Origin: Methylobacterium sp.
Lineage (GTDB): Bacteria; Pseudomonadota; Alphaproteobacteria; Rhizobiales; Beijerinckiaceae
NCBI GenBank assembly: GCA_002928875.1
Contig: PERO01000005.1
Location: 62,001 to 126,000 of the forward strand
Length of the DNA: 64,000 nucleotides
Direction of reading: 5' to 3'
Shown: positions 1 through 8,482 of the stretch, piece by piece
Layout of the letters: every line of letters begins with the position of its first letter
Numbering within the stretch: the stretch's first letter is position 1
Notes under the pieces: generated by a model
Told to the model about the DNA's origin: nothing
Seen by the model: only the letters and a program-made list of their open reading frames with translations
Database searches by the model: none
Made by a program: the position numbers and the translations under genes

Positions 1-1
1 C

Positions 2-406
2 GTCATCCAGGCGGGCAACGGCGACAACACGATCGATGCCGGCACGGGTGCCGACAGCGTTGTGGCTGGCGGCGGTAACGACTCGATCGATGGTGGCAGC
101 GGCAACGACACCATCTTTGGTGGCGGCGGCAATGACACGATCATCGCTGGCACGGGCGACGACCTCGTCTATGTCGGTGCGGGCGAATCCAGCGTCACGG
201 GCGGTTCGGGCAACGACACGTTCTTCTTCGATGGCGAAGGCAATTCGACGGTCGTGGGCGGCACGGGCTTCGATACGCTCAATGTCACCGGCTACGCCTC
301 GACCGATGTGGTCAGCAATGCGGGCGGCGTCATCGAGTTCTCGAACGGCGACACGCTCACCTACTCGGAAATCGAGAAGATCATCTTCTCCGATCAGACT
401 CCCTGA
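2..406 (+). CDS. RTX calcium-binding repeat protein, C-terminal part (5' end outside window)
   Basis: The reading frame is open from the first bases and ends in TGA at 404-406, so only the last 134 residues are visible. They begin with tandem glycine- and aspartate-rich nonapeptides of the GGxGxDxUx type (for example GGSGNDTIF and GGGGNDTII), which in hemolysin-type proteins fold into a calcium-binding parallel beta-roll. The last 40 or so residues lose the repeat and become an acidic, hydrophobic tail (ending SDQTP) of the sort that carries the uncleaved type I secretion signal. No internal start should be used; the ATG at 62 is just a codon in the repeats. The protein is probably exported by one of the two type I systems downstream. 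Its N-terminal domain, and hence its role (S-layer, adhesin or enzyme), cannot be judged from this window. Confidence 0.9.
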   Translation, partial: VIQAGNGDNTIDAGTGADSVVAGGGNDSIDGGSGNDTIFGGGGNDTIIAGTGDDLVYVGAGESSVTGGSGNDTFFFDGEGNSTVVGGTGFDTLNVTGYASTDVVSNAGGVIEFSNGDTLTYSEIEKIIFSDQTP

Positions 407-432
407 TCCGGGACCGATCTTCGGCAAGTTTG

Positions 433-461
433 AGAAGGGGCCTTACGGGCCCCTTCTTTTT
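433..461 (+). terminator. Rho-independent terminator after the RTX gene
   Basis: A perfect 10-bp stem (433-442 with 448-457, core GAAGGGGCC/GGCCCCTTC) closes a 5-nt loop and is followed by a short T run. It lies 26 bp after the RTX stop codon, so the RTX gene is probably transcribed separately from the SapC-like operon. Confidence 0.9.
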
Positions 462-547
462 ATGTCACGAGCAACCGCGGGCGCCCGGCAGGAGGCCTTC
501 ACGCCGCGATCTTGTTTTGCATCTGTCCCTTTGCCAGTATGGGTCGC

Positions 548-1291
548 ATGGACGTCTGGAACTCGTTCTACGAAAATCCCACCGTGGTGGGGATGGAATG
601 GGGGCATGAGCGCATCTACGCGGCACCATCGTATCGGCTCGTCCGGTTCCTGTGCGACGCGCCGGTGACGCTCGGCGAATGCCAGGTCCTCGCACGGTGG
701 TATCCCCTGTGCTGGCGCCGCTCGGATGACGGGCTGGTGCTCGTCGCGTTGCGCAGCCTGTTGCCGGAGGGCGAAGGCCATTATCCGGAAAACCGCGCCC
801 CGTTGCCGCTCTGCCTGCAGGCTTATCCCTTCGCGGTCCCCGATCCTGAATCGATCGAGCGCCAGCAACTCGTCGTCGACCGCGTGATTGCCGACCGGCC
901 GACGGATGTCGGTGCCCCGATCGTGATGGCGAACGGGCGCATGAGCACCGGCGCGGTCATCCGGGCCCGGCTGGCGCTTCAGGTCGCGCGCGGGCTGCAA
1001 GCCACGACGGCGCTCTCGCGCGATCTCGATGCGGCCGGTCTCCTCGAACCCTGGCCCCTGGATTTCGACTTGGGACAGGGCCGGCGCGCCGGGCGGTCCG
1101 ACCTCTCGGTGATTGCGGCAAGCCAGCTGGGCAATCCGCTGCTGGCAACGATTGTCGAGCGGCACGGCGTCGATGCCGGCCTCTTCATGGCTTATCAGCG
1201 CATTTCGCTGTTCCGCATCGGTTTTCTGCTGCAATTGGCCAAGGCCGGCGCCCGGCCGGAGGGCAATGCCGCGGCCCTCGAACTGTCATGA
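548..1291 (+). CDS. SapC-like family protein (first copy)
   Basis: The protein (about 247 aa from this start) resembles the SapC family. It has the pattern of an N-terminal His/Arg strand (GHERIYAAPSYRLVRF), a central E-x(5)-RWYPLCW segment and a later aromatic/proline stretch (QAYPFAVPDPES). SapC is named from the Campylobacter fetus S-layer locus, where it sits beside a type I exporter; its biochemical role is not established. The context agrees: RTX genes, glycosyltransferases and type I secretion genes surround it. The start is uncertain. The frame stays open up to a TTG at 512, whose AGGAGG (490-495) is too far away, and ATG codons lie at 539 and 548. The stop overlaps the next start by 4 nt, implying translational coupling. 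Confidence 0.7.
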   Translation: MDVWNSFYENPTVVGMEWGHERIYAAPSYRLVRFLCDAPVTLGECQVLARWYPLCWRRSDDGLVLVALRSLLPEGEGHYPENRAPLPLCLQAYPFAVPDPESIERQQLVVDRVIADRPTDVGAPIVMANGRMSTGAVIRARLALQVARGLQATTALSRDLDAAGLLEPWPLDFDLGQGRRAGRSDLSVIAASQLGNPLLATIVERHGVDAGLFMAYQRISLFRIGFLLQLAKAGARPEGNAAALELS

Positions 1292-2118
1292 TACCGGAGA
1301 CCGGGCCGGCCATGATCGAATTCACGCCTCTGGGCCGTTCCGGCCTCGTCTCGTGGTCGCGACCGGGCGAGTTCAGCTGCTTCGACGAGCTGCTCTCTGC
1401 CCCGATCGCGGATACGGAACTGCTGCACCTCTCCCATTACGGGCCGATCGCGATCCGTTACGGCGCGGGGCCGGATGTGGTGCTGCTGCTGCATTCGAGC
1501 CTGCACCAGGCGCCGCTGCTTTCGCCGGAGCGGCGGTGGTTGCCGCCTTATGCGCCGATGGCGATCCGCGCCCTGCCATTCCGGCGTGGTGCGGAGCCGG
1601 AGGAGCCCGAGGTCGCCCTGGCGCTCGCAACCGATGGCGATGCGCGCTTTGCCCTGCGCGGCGCGGATGGCAAGCCGGGACCCGAATTCGCGATGGCGCT
1701 CGACCTTCTGCAACGGCTGGGGCGCGGCAGTGCCCGGCTCGCCAATGCGGCCAAGCTGCTGATCGCCGCCGATCTCCTCGTGCCGCTTTACGCCCCGGAA
1801 TCGCATCCGGACGAAACGCTGCTGACGGTCTCGGCCGAAAGGCTGCGCGCCCTCGGGCCTCGGCGCGTGGCTGCCCTGACGGCGGATGCCAATCTGGCTT
1901 TCGAGCTGGCCGGGGCGATGCTGTTCTCGCAGCGATGGCTTGCCAAAGGCGTCATTCAGGATGTACCGGCACCGGAGACGACACCCATTCCACCGGCCCC
2001 GCGCGAGACCTTTGCGACCTATTCCCCGAGCGACGCGCTGGACCAGCCTGTGCTGCTGGATGACAGCTCGCTGTTCTCGATCGACGAATTTCTTCAGTCA
2101 GGCGGCCTTTCGAAATGA
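1288..2118 (+). CDS. SapC-like family protein (second copy)
   Basis: A 276-aa paralogue-like partner of the preceding gene, starting inside its stop codon (ATGA overlap). It shows a similar layout: HYGPIAIRYG and a WLPPYAPMAIRALPF segment correspond to the RWYPLCW and AYPF regions of the first copy. After about residue 225 a Pro/Ser-rich tail leads to an acidic C-terminus. No signal peptide or membrane helix is visible, so a cytoplasmic role is likely. Two different SapC-like genes in tandem suggest a heteromeric or sequentially acting pair that prepares or escorts an exported surface protein. This is an inference from gene order; family assignment rests on overall pattern rather than on catalytic residues. 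An alternative start is the ATG at 1312. Confidence 0.65.
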   Translation: MIPETGPAMIEFTPLGRSGLVSWSRPGEFSCFDELLSAPIADTELLHLSHYGPIAIRYGAGPDVVLLLHSSLHQAPLLSPERRWLPPYAPMAIRALPFRRGAEPEEPEVALALATDGDARFALRGADGKPGPEFAMALDLLQRLGRGSARLANAAKLLIAADLLVPLYAPESHPDETLLTVSAERLRALGPRRVAALTADANLAFELAGAMLFSQRWLAKGVIQDVPAPETTPIPPAPRETFATYSPSDALDQPVLLDDSSLFSIDEFLQSGGLSK

Positions 2119-3365
2119 GCGAAGTCGATGTGCTGTTCGTGCACAACAATTTTCCGGCGCAATTTCGAAACCTCGCGAGGATGTTCGTGGCCAAGGGGCT
2201 GCGCGTCGCCGCCATTGCATCGAAGGGCGCGCCGGGCATGCCGGGCGTCACGATGCAGCGTTACACTTTTCCGGCCCCGAAGCTCGACCATGTCCATCCC
2301 TTCGCGCGGCGCTTCGAAATCGAAAGCCGACGCGCCGAACAGGTGATCTATGCGGCGAACCTGCTGAAACTCGACGGTTTTCGCCCCCGCCTGATCTATG
2401 TGCATCCGGGCTGGGGGGAGGCGCTGCCGCTGCGCCCGCTTTTCCCCGATGCGACGATCTGCGCCTATGCCGAGTTCTATTATGCCCCGAGCGGCATCGA
2501 TGTCGGGTTCGATCGCGAATTCCCGAGTTTCGGCGTGGATGGCGAGACGCGGGTTGTTCTGCGCAATGCCGCCACGCTGCTGTCGCTCGCGGATGCCGAT
2601 TTCGCGGTGGCACCCACCTTCTGGCAGCGGAGCGTGTTTCCGCGCGAATTCCGGCCGAAGATCCGCGTCGCGCATGACGGCCTCGACACCGACCGCCTCG
2701 CCCCGCGCGAGCCGCAAAGAGAAATCGAGGTCGCCGGGCGGCGCTTCGGTGCCGAGGACGAGATCGTCACCTTCGTGTCGCGCAATCTCGAGCCCTATCG
2801 CGGCTTCCACATCTTCATGCGGGCCCTGCCGGCCATCCTGAAGGCGCGGCCGCGTGCGCAGATCTGCATCATGGGCGGCGACGAGGTTTCCTATGGTGCG
2901 CCGCCGCTCGATCACCCGAACTGGCGGACGGCCATGCTGACGGAGGTGGGGGCGCATCTCGACCCCGCGCGCGTGCATTTCCTGGGCGCCCTGCCCTATG
3001 AGGAATACCAGACGTTGGTGGCGCGCTCGGCCGCGCATGTCTACCTCACCTACCCCTTCGTGCTGTCCTGGTCGATGCTGGAAGCGATGTCGATGGGCGC
3101 ACTGGTGATCGGCTCGGATACCCCGCCGGTCGCCGAGGTTCTGCAGCACGGCGAGAACGGCATTCTCGTGCCGTTCTTCGATGTCGAGGCGCTGTCCGCG
3201 CGCATCATCGAGGCGCTGGCCAATCCCGCGCGGTTCCAGCCCATCCGCCGGGCCGCGCGCGCGACGATTGTCGAGAATTTCGATTTCGAGCGCCGCTGCT
3301 GGGCGGATCACGTTCAGATCATCCGCGATTCCGGCTGCTCGGAGCGTGTCATCGAGCGGCTGTAA
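2115..3365 (+). CDS. Glycosyltransferase family 4 (GT-B fold)
   Basis: A 416-aa retaining-type glycosyltransferase. The N-terminus (VDVLFVHNNFPAQFRNLARMF) is the Rossmann start typical of alphaproteobacterial GT4 enzymes. The C-terminal domain carries the nucleotide-sugar site: a VSRNLEPYRGFHIF segment followed by SMLEAMSMGALVIGS with its acidic EA motif and the later VAEVLQHGENGILV. It starts inside the stop of the second SapC-like gene (ATGA), so SapC-1, SapC-2 and this enzyme form a coupled three-gene unit. That arrangement suggests glycosylation of the exported surface protein or of a surface glycan. Donor and acceptor cannot be told from sequence. Its 3' end overlaps the convergent family 2 glycosyltransferase gene by 17 bp. 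Confidence 0.9.
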   Translation: MSEVDVLFVHNNFPAQFRNLARMFVAKGLRVAAIASKGAPGMPGVTMQRYTFPAPKLDHVHPFARRFEIESRRAEQVIYAANLLKLDGFRPRLIYVHPGWGEALPLRPLFPDATICAYAEFYYAPSGIDVGFDREFPSFGVDGETRVVLRNAATLLSLADADFAVAPTFWQRSVFPREFRPKIRVAHDGLDTDRLAPREPQREIEVAGRRFGAEDEIVTFVSRNLEPYRGFHIFMRALPAILKARPRAQICIMGGDEVSYGAPPLDHPNWRTAMLTEVGAHLDPARVHFLGALPYEEYQTLVARSAAHVYLTYPFVLSWSMLEAMSMGALVIGSDTPPVAEVLQHGENGILVPFFDVEALSARIIEALANPARFQPIRRAARATIVENFDFERRCWADHVQIIRDSGCSERVIERL

Positions 3366-5820
3366 CCCGCGCAGCCACAAGAGATTCGAACCACGCCGCG
3401 ACCATGCCGACCGCCTCGGCATCCGGCATGTCCGGCGGCAGGTCGAGATGGGGCGCGGGCGCGAAGGCGCGTTGCCAGCGCGCCACCGCGAAACCCTGCG
3501 CAGCGAGTGCATCGCCCACCGGATCGGCCGCGGCATAGCGGCGGCTCGGGAGAAGGCAGGCCGCGATTCCGAGCCGGCGCAGCCAATGCGCGAGTTGGGG
3601 CCGCGGAATGGCCCCGGTGATCCAGATCGGCGCAACCGTCATATCCTCGAGTTCGCCATCGGCGACGAGAATGACGCCGACATCGCGGCCCGAGAGATGC
3701 TGCGCCAGCGCGCGTGCGAGCGCCAGTTCCTGCGGATCGCGGCCTTGCGGCAGCACCGCCAGCAGGCGCTCCGCCCTGTTCCAGGGCGCGCGGGGTTCGC
3801 GCGGCAGTTCCCGCCGCTTCAGAACCTGCAGTGCCGCACCCGGAAACGCCTCGCGGGCGAAGGCGCCGAGCGCCGGCGCCGCCAGCAGGATCGCCGGTGC
3901 CGCTGGCAGCCAGGGGAGCGGAGGCAATCGCAAGGCTTCCTGATCGGCGACGGCCAGGGCGATGCGCGGCGTCATGCGACACAAGGCCTGGCCGAACCCG
4001 GCCGGCAAGTGCCCCGGATCGATGAGGAGCAATTCGCCCAATCCCTGCGGCAGGCGCGCCCGGAGCATCGCAACCGGATCGGCCCCGGCCGCGACAGGGA
4101 AGGCGAGATCGACCGGGAAAGGCCCGGTGACGCCGCGCAGGCGGCAGGCGAGGCCGTCTTCGGTCTCGTCGGCGGCCAGCAACAGGGTTTCGAGCGGGCC
4201 CGGCGGCAGATGGTCGAGGATCGGATCGAGGATGGCCTCGGGAAGATCACCGGGCGCGACGACGAGCCGGGGCGGAGCGAGGCTGCGCACGAAGGCTTCC
4301 TCGATCCGCGCCAGCGCGGGGCGCAACGGATCGTCGCGCATGAAGAGCCGGCTTTCGGCCCGATATTGCGGGTAACGCGCCGTGAGCCGGGCCAGATTGC
4401 GCCGCACGAGCGGCCGTTTGGCCGCCCCGAACGACCGCGAACCGGCATGCCCGACATAGATTCCGGTGGCACAGACATTGCGGAACCCGGCCTGCCGGGC
4501 GCGCAGGCAGAAATCCACGTCCTCGTAATAGCCGCGCTCGAAACGCACGGAAAAACCTCCGATGGCATCGAGGAGGGCACCGCGAATATAGAGGCAAAAG
4601 CCGACACCGTTGGGCATCTCGACAGCGTCGAGCCGATTGGTTTCCTCCGCCAGGCGATCGATGAAGGCCCGTTGCGTTACGCCCGGCAGGTCATTCGCCT
4701 GCAGCCGGACGGGAATGCTCGTATCCTCGCCATTGTTCGAGAAGGGGGTCACCGTGCCGATCGATGCGTCGGTTTCCATCACAGCGCGCAACCGGGCGAG
4801 CGCACGGGCGGGCAGGAAGGCATCGGCATTGAGCAGCAACGCATCCTCCCCCGCTTGCCGCAGGGCGAGGCCGGCATTGACGGAAGCCGCGAAGCCGAGA
4901 TTGGCCTCGTTCCGGATCAGGGTGATCATTCCCGCTTCGGCCAGCGCCGCGACATGCGCCGAGATCGCGGGCTCGGGGCTCGCATCGTCGATGACGACAA
5001 TCCGCGTCGGCGGTGCGCCTTCGCGCGCGGCGAAGAGCGCATCGAGCGATTCCCGCGTGGCCTCGGCATCGCCATAGACCGGCACGACAACGAGGAGCCC
5101 GGGCGGGCCGGGCCCGCGTCGGTTCTCCGGCGGCGCCTGCTGCTCGGCCAGAAGAACTACGGGCGCGACCAGCACCGCCCGGGCTGGCGCGCCCTTCACC
5201 GTGGCGACGAGCGACGGCCAGCCTGCCGGCCAGGGTCGCTCGAACGTCGCGGCATAGTCATAGGCGCCCGGTCCGCGCGCGGTCGCGAGAATGGTTTCGT
5301 CCGCGCGCTCGGAGCCTCCGGCAAGGGTGAGCGTGAACGAGGACTCTCCGCGCCAGATCGCCTCAATGTGCAGCCGGTCCTGCTGCGTGGAAAGCCGGAC
5401 GATGTGGCTCAAGCCCGCCTCGGCAAGCAGGCGACAGGCGATTTCCGGCGTCTCCGGCAGCCCGGCCGCGCGCTTCGCGGCCTCCAGCCGGATGGCCGGA
5501 TCCGTGCTGGTCAGCAGCGCTTCGAGAACGAGCGGGTGATCCGGATTGAGTTCCGCCGCGACCTCCAGATCGCTTTTCGCGGCCTCGGCCGCGCCGAGCA
5601 GTGCCAAAGCCCCGGCGCGCAACAGGAACGGCAGAGCCTCGCGCCCGCCGGTGATGCGGCAGAGCCGGTCCGACAGCAGAAAGGCCTGAAAACCATCGCC
5701 CGCGACCATCGCCTGGCGGCAGGCCGTGACCAGACCCGGCACATGGGAATCACGATCCAGGGAGAGACCCGCCCGGGCGGCCGCCAGCGAACGGACCGCA
5801 TGGCGCTCCGGCGGCGTCAT
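3349..5820 (-). CDS. Large multidomain glycosyltransferase family 2 protein
   Basis: An 823-aa protein. The central GT-A domain begins near residue 243 (LLVVVPVYGDAEATRESLDAL), with VVIDDASPEP, the metal-binding DxD-like LLLNADAF near residue 330, and the base-bearing segment GYYEDVDFCLRARQAGF near 430. The first 240 residues look like a helical TPR-like region followed by a beta domain, and the last 350 residues contain no catalytic motif I recognise. There is no clear membrane helix, so it probably acts at the inner face of the membrane or in the cytosol. The start (ATG) lies inside the stop of the upstream methyltransferase gene, giving a coupled pair. The size, well above a simple GT2 enzyme, suggests an enzyme building repeating glycans or modifying a protein. 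Confidence 0.85.
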   Translation of the reverse strand: MTPPERHAVRSLAAARAGLSLDRDSHVPGLVTACRQAMVAGDGFQAFLLSDRLCRITGGREALPFLLRAGALALLGAAEAAKSDLEVAAELNPDHPLVLEALLTSTDPAIRLEAAKRAAGLPETPEIACRLLAEAGLSHIVRLSTQQDRLHIEAIWRGESSFTLTLAGGSERADETILATARGPGAYDYAATFERPWPAGWPSLVATVKGAPARAVLVAPVVLLAEQQAPPENRRGPGPPGLLVVVPVYGDAEATRESLDALFAAREGAPPTRIVVIDDASPEPAISAHVAALAEAGMITLIRNEANLGFAASVNAGLALRQAGEDALLLNADAFLPARALARLRAVMETDASIGTVTPFSNNGEDTSIPVRLQANDLPGVTQRAFIDRLAEETNRLDAVEMPNGVGFCLYIRGALLDAIGGFSVRFERGYYEDVDFCLRARQAGFRNVCATGIYVGHAGSRSFGAAKRPLVRRNLARLTARYPQYRAESRLFMRDDPLRPALARIEEAFVRSLAPPRLVVAPGDLPEAILDPILDHLPPGPLETLLLAADETEDGLACRLRGVTGPFPVDLAFPVAAGADPVAMLRARLPQGLGELLLIDPGHLPAGFGQALCRMTPRIALAVADQEALRLPPLPWLPAAPAILLAAPALGAFAREAFPGAALQVLKRRELPREPRAPWNRAERLLAVLPQGRDPQELALARALAQHLSGRDVGVILVADGELEDMTVAPIWITGAIPRPQLAHWLRRLGIAACLLPSRRYAAADPVGDALAAQGFAVARWQRAFAPAPHLDLPPDMPDAEAVGMVAAWFESLVAARVTAAR

Positions 5821-6494
5821 TCCTCGAAGGCGAGACCGGCGGCCGCAAGCTGCGCGAGCCAGCTCGCCTGATCCGCATCCTCCGCGAAGGCGATGGCCCA
5901 GAGATCGAAGACCGGTGCGCGCTTGGTGCGGACGCTGACGAAACCCGCTTCCAGCAGCATGCGGCCAAGCCGGAGATCGGTGAAGGCGGTGTGATGCGCC
6001 ATGAAGGTGTTGCCGCGCTCGATCGATTTCCGATGCCCGTAGAGCATGTCGAGGGGCGTGATCGGCCCGGCGGGCGACATGTAGGCGACGCTTTCAAGCC
6101 CGCCCTGCATCATCGCCTCGACCACGGCCTCGAGATCCGGGCAGCGCACGAGAAAGGCGCCATCGGACCGCAGGACACGGCGGATTTCCGCGAAAGCCTT
6201 CGGCACCTCGTGGTCGTAAAGGTGCTCGATATTGTGCGAGGACCAGACGGAATCGAACACGCCGTCGCGCACATGGCGGCGCATATCGGCCGTCGAGCAG
6301 ACGATATCGGGCTGCACGGCGGGGTCGAGATCGAGACGCACCTCCGACCATTCGGCCGGATCGTGAAAAACGCCATGCAGCCGGTGGAGCCCCTTCGGCC
6401 CGCAGCCGACATGCAGCACCATGCGCCGCGCCTTGGGCGCCGACCGCGTATTCGCTTCCGAAGATGCAGCCCTAACCACCGCGTGGCGCCTCAC
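5817..6494 (-). CDS. Class I SAM-dependent methyltransferase
   Basis: Motif I is visible as LHVGCGPKG at about residues 27-35. Further along are an acidic residue ending the second strand (RLDLDP), FDSVWSSHNIEHLYDHEVPKAF as motif IV/post-I, and an EIRRVLRSDGAFLVRCPD segment typical of the family that includes sugar and lipid methyltransferases. The longest frame starts at a GTG (6494, 225 aa). An ATG at 6422, preceded by AAGG at a usual distance, would give about 201 aa and begin just before motif I; the extra arginine-rich leader does not look conserved, so that shorter start is quite possible. It is coupled to the large glycosyltransferase (ATGA) and likely caps or decorates its product. 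The substrate is unknown. Confidence 0.85.
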   Translation of the reverse strand: MRRHAVVRAASSEANTRSAPKARRMVLHVGCGPKGLHRLHGVFHDPAEWSEVRLDLDPAVQPDIVCSTADMRRHVRDGVFDSVWSSHNIEHLYDHEVPKAFAEIRRVLRSDGAFLVRCPDLEAVVEAMMQGGLESVAYMSPAGPITPLDMLYGHRKSIERGNTFMAHHTAFTDLRLGRMLLEAGFVSVRTKRAPVFDLWAIAFAEDADQASWLAQLAAAGLAFEE

Positions 6495-6725
6495 TCTTGA
6501 TCTTCACGGCACACTTTTCGCGCGGCCCGGACGCCCTTTATGTTCCATGAACAGGCGCGGCTTGGCAACTCGGTTTACCCCTTTTCACGTTCCACCTTGC
6601 ACTGCAACACGGTTCAATTGCCCCCTCGGATGGGGTGTGTTAAAAAAAGCTTGGGCATGGGTTGCGGGGCCGGGGCCGTGGACGACAGCCGGGTTTGAGC
6701 AACTGCGCAGGTTACAATCGATTCC

Positions 6726-8474
6726 ATGAAATTCCGTCCGGATCATCACCTATGGGTCGAGCTGCGGGAATTCACGCCGGCTCTCTTCGGTTTGCTGGTG
6801 TTCTCCTTCGTCATCGCGATGATGCATCTGCTGCCGTCCCTCTACATGCTGCAGATGTTCGACCGCGTGATGCAGAGCCGCAACATCTCGACGCTGATCG
6901 CGCTGGCGATGATCGTGGTGTTTCTCACCATCATCTGGACCGGGATCGAGTATGTGCGCATCAAGACGATGCAGCGTATCGCCATCGCGGTGGACGAAAA
7001 GCTGAGCGCCAAGGTCTTCAATGCCGTCAACCGGCAGGCGGGTGCATCGCTGCAATCGCGCAATCTCGCGCTGCAGGATCTGAACACGATCCGTGACTTC
7101 CTGGGCGGGAACCTGATCCTGAATTTCATGGATTTCCTGTTCGTCCCGGTCATCGTGGTCGCGGCGTTCATGTTCCATCCCTGGCTCGGCGTGACGCTGC
7201 TGTTCCTGACGGTTCTGGTGGCCGGATTGGCCATCGGCAGCCAGATCATGGCGCGCGACGACATGATGCGCTCGAGCGAATCCGCCGCGAACGCTGCCAA
7301 TTTCGGGCAAGCCGTGATGAACACCGCCGAAACGACGCGCACGCTCGGCATGTTGCCGGCGCTGACGCTGCGCTGGCGCGCGCGCCAGCAGCGCGCGATC
7401 GGCTGGTTTTACGGGGCCTCGAGCCGTTCCGAGCTGTTCGTGAACCTCTTGCGCTTCCTGCGGCACATGTATCTCCCGATCATGGTGACCTGCGGCGTGC
7501 TGCTCTACCTCGACGAGAAACTCGGGCCCGGCGTGATCTTCGCGGCGGTGACCCTGGTGGGTCGCGCGGTGGCGCCGGTCGACATCATCGCCAATTCCTG
7601 GCGCGGCTTCTGGAACGTGCGGCAGGCGGCCGACCGGCTGGACCTGGTGCTGAAGGAAGCCGCGAAATTCACCGACAGGATCCCCCTGCCCCAGCCGAAC
7701 GGCCCGCTGGTCGTCTCGCGGGTCGGGGCCGCGCCGCGCAACAGCGGCACGATGATCCTGACGGACGTCTCGTTCTCGGTCGATCCGGGTCGCGTCGTCG
7801 CGGTGGTCGGGGCCAGCGGTGCCGGCAAATCGACGCTCGCCCGCGTTCTCGTCGGGGCCTGGGCCATCCAGCGCGGCTCCATCCTGCTCGACGGCAACGA
7901 GATTTCGCATTGGGATCAGGATCTGCTCGGCCAGCATATCGGCTACGTGCCGCAGGATGTCGACCTGCTGCCCGGCACGCTCGCCGAGAATATCGCGCGC
8001 TTCGAGCCATCCTCGCGGGAAACGAGCGAGAAGCTGATCGACGCCGTGCGGATGACCGGCATCCAGGATATCGTGAGCCGGCTTCCGGACGGGCTCAACA
8101 CGCGCCTCGGACCGGATGGCCACGTGCTGTCGAGCGGCCAGCGCCAGCGCATCGCGCTCGCCCGCGCCGTCTATGGCGACCCGCGGCTGGTGGTTCTCGA
8201 CGAGCCGAATTCCAACCTCGATGCGACGGGTGAGCAGCAACTGGCGGCCACCATCAGCAAGTTGCGCAACAATGGCGCGATCGTGATCCTCGTGACGCAC
8301 CGCATGAACATGCTGGCTTATTGTGACCAGGTTCTGGTGCTCAATGCCGGAACGGTGCAGGCCTTCGGCGCCCGCGACCAGGTGATGGATCGCATCGCCT
8401 CGGTGCGGCCGAAGGAACTCACCGATGACCGGAACCGGCCCGGCAAGCCGGGCGGCTCGATCGCCGCAGCGTAG
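6726..8474 (+). CDS. Type I secretion ABC transporter, permease/ATPase (PrtD-like)
   Basis: A 582-aa half-transporter. The N-terminal membrane domain has helices from about residue 18 (FGLLVFSFVIAMMHLLPSLYML), including the LQMFDRVMQSRN segment characteristic of PrtD-type exporters. The ATPase domain carries Walker A GASGAGKST (about 362-370), the signature LSSGQ (about 470) and Walker B VVLDEPNSNLD (about 490-500). There is no N-terminal C39-like domain, unlike the second exporter in this window. It would drive export of RTX-type substrates from the inner membrane with the HlyD adaptor 8 bp downstream and a TolC channel. The upstream 231 bp hold the divergent promoter region shared with the methyltransferase gene. 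The ribosome-binding site is weak (GCAGG, 12 nt away). Confidence 0.93.
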   Translation: MKFRPDHHLWVELREFTPALFGLLVFSFVIAMMHLLPSLYMLQMFDRVMQSRNISTLIALAMIVVFLTIIWTGIEYVRIKTMQRIAIAVDEKLSAKVFNAVNRQAGASLQSRNLALQDLNTIRDFLGGNLILNFMDFLFVPVIVVAAFMFHPWLGVTLLFLTVLVAGLAIGSQIMARDDMMRSSESAANAANFGQAVMNTAETTRTLGMLPALTLRWRARQQRAIGWFYGASSRSELFVNLLRFLRHMYLPIMVTCGVLLYLDEKLGPGVIFAAVTLVGRAVAPVDIIANSWRGFWNVRQAADRLDLVLKEAAKFTDRIPLPQPNGPLVVSRVGAAPRNSGTMILTDVSFSVDPGRVVAVVGASGAGKSTLARVLVGAWAIQRGSILLDGNEISHWDQDLLGQHIGYVPQDVDLLPGTLAENIARFEPSSRETSEKLIDAVRMTGIQDIVSRLPDGLNTRLGPDGHVLSSGQRQRIALARAVYGDPRLVVLDEPNSNLDATGEQQLAATISKLRNNGAIVILVTHRMNMLAYCDQVLVLNAGTVQAFGARDQVMDRIASVRPKELTDDRNRPGKPGGSIAAA

Positions 8475-8482
8475 GAGAGAGC

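Noticed and set aside
3181-5871. An 896-codon plus-strand frame opposite the large glycosyltransferase
   Set aside because: The minus strand holds clear GT2 motifs; the plus frame is Arg-rich low complexity.
6627-6650. Terminator with CCCC/GGGG arms and an A/T run before the PrtD-like gene
   Set aside because: The stem is only about 4 bp and the run is A on the plus strand, so it cannot end transcription in either useful direction.
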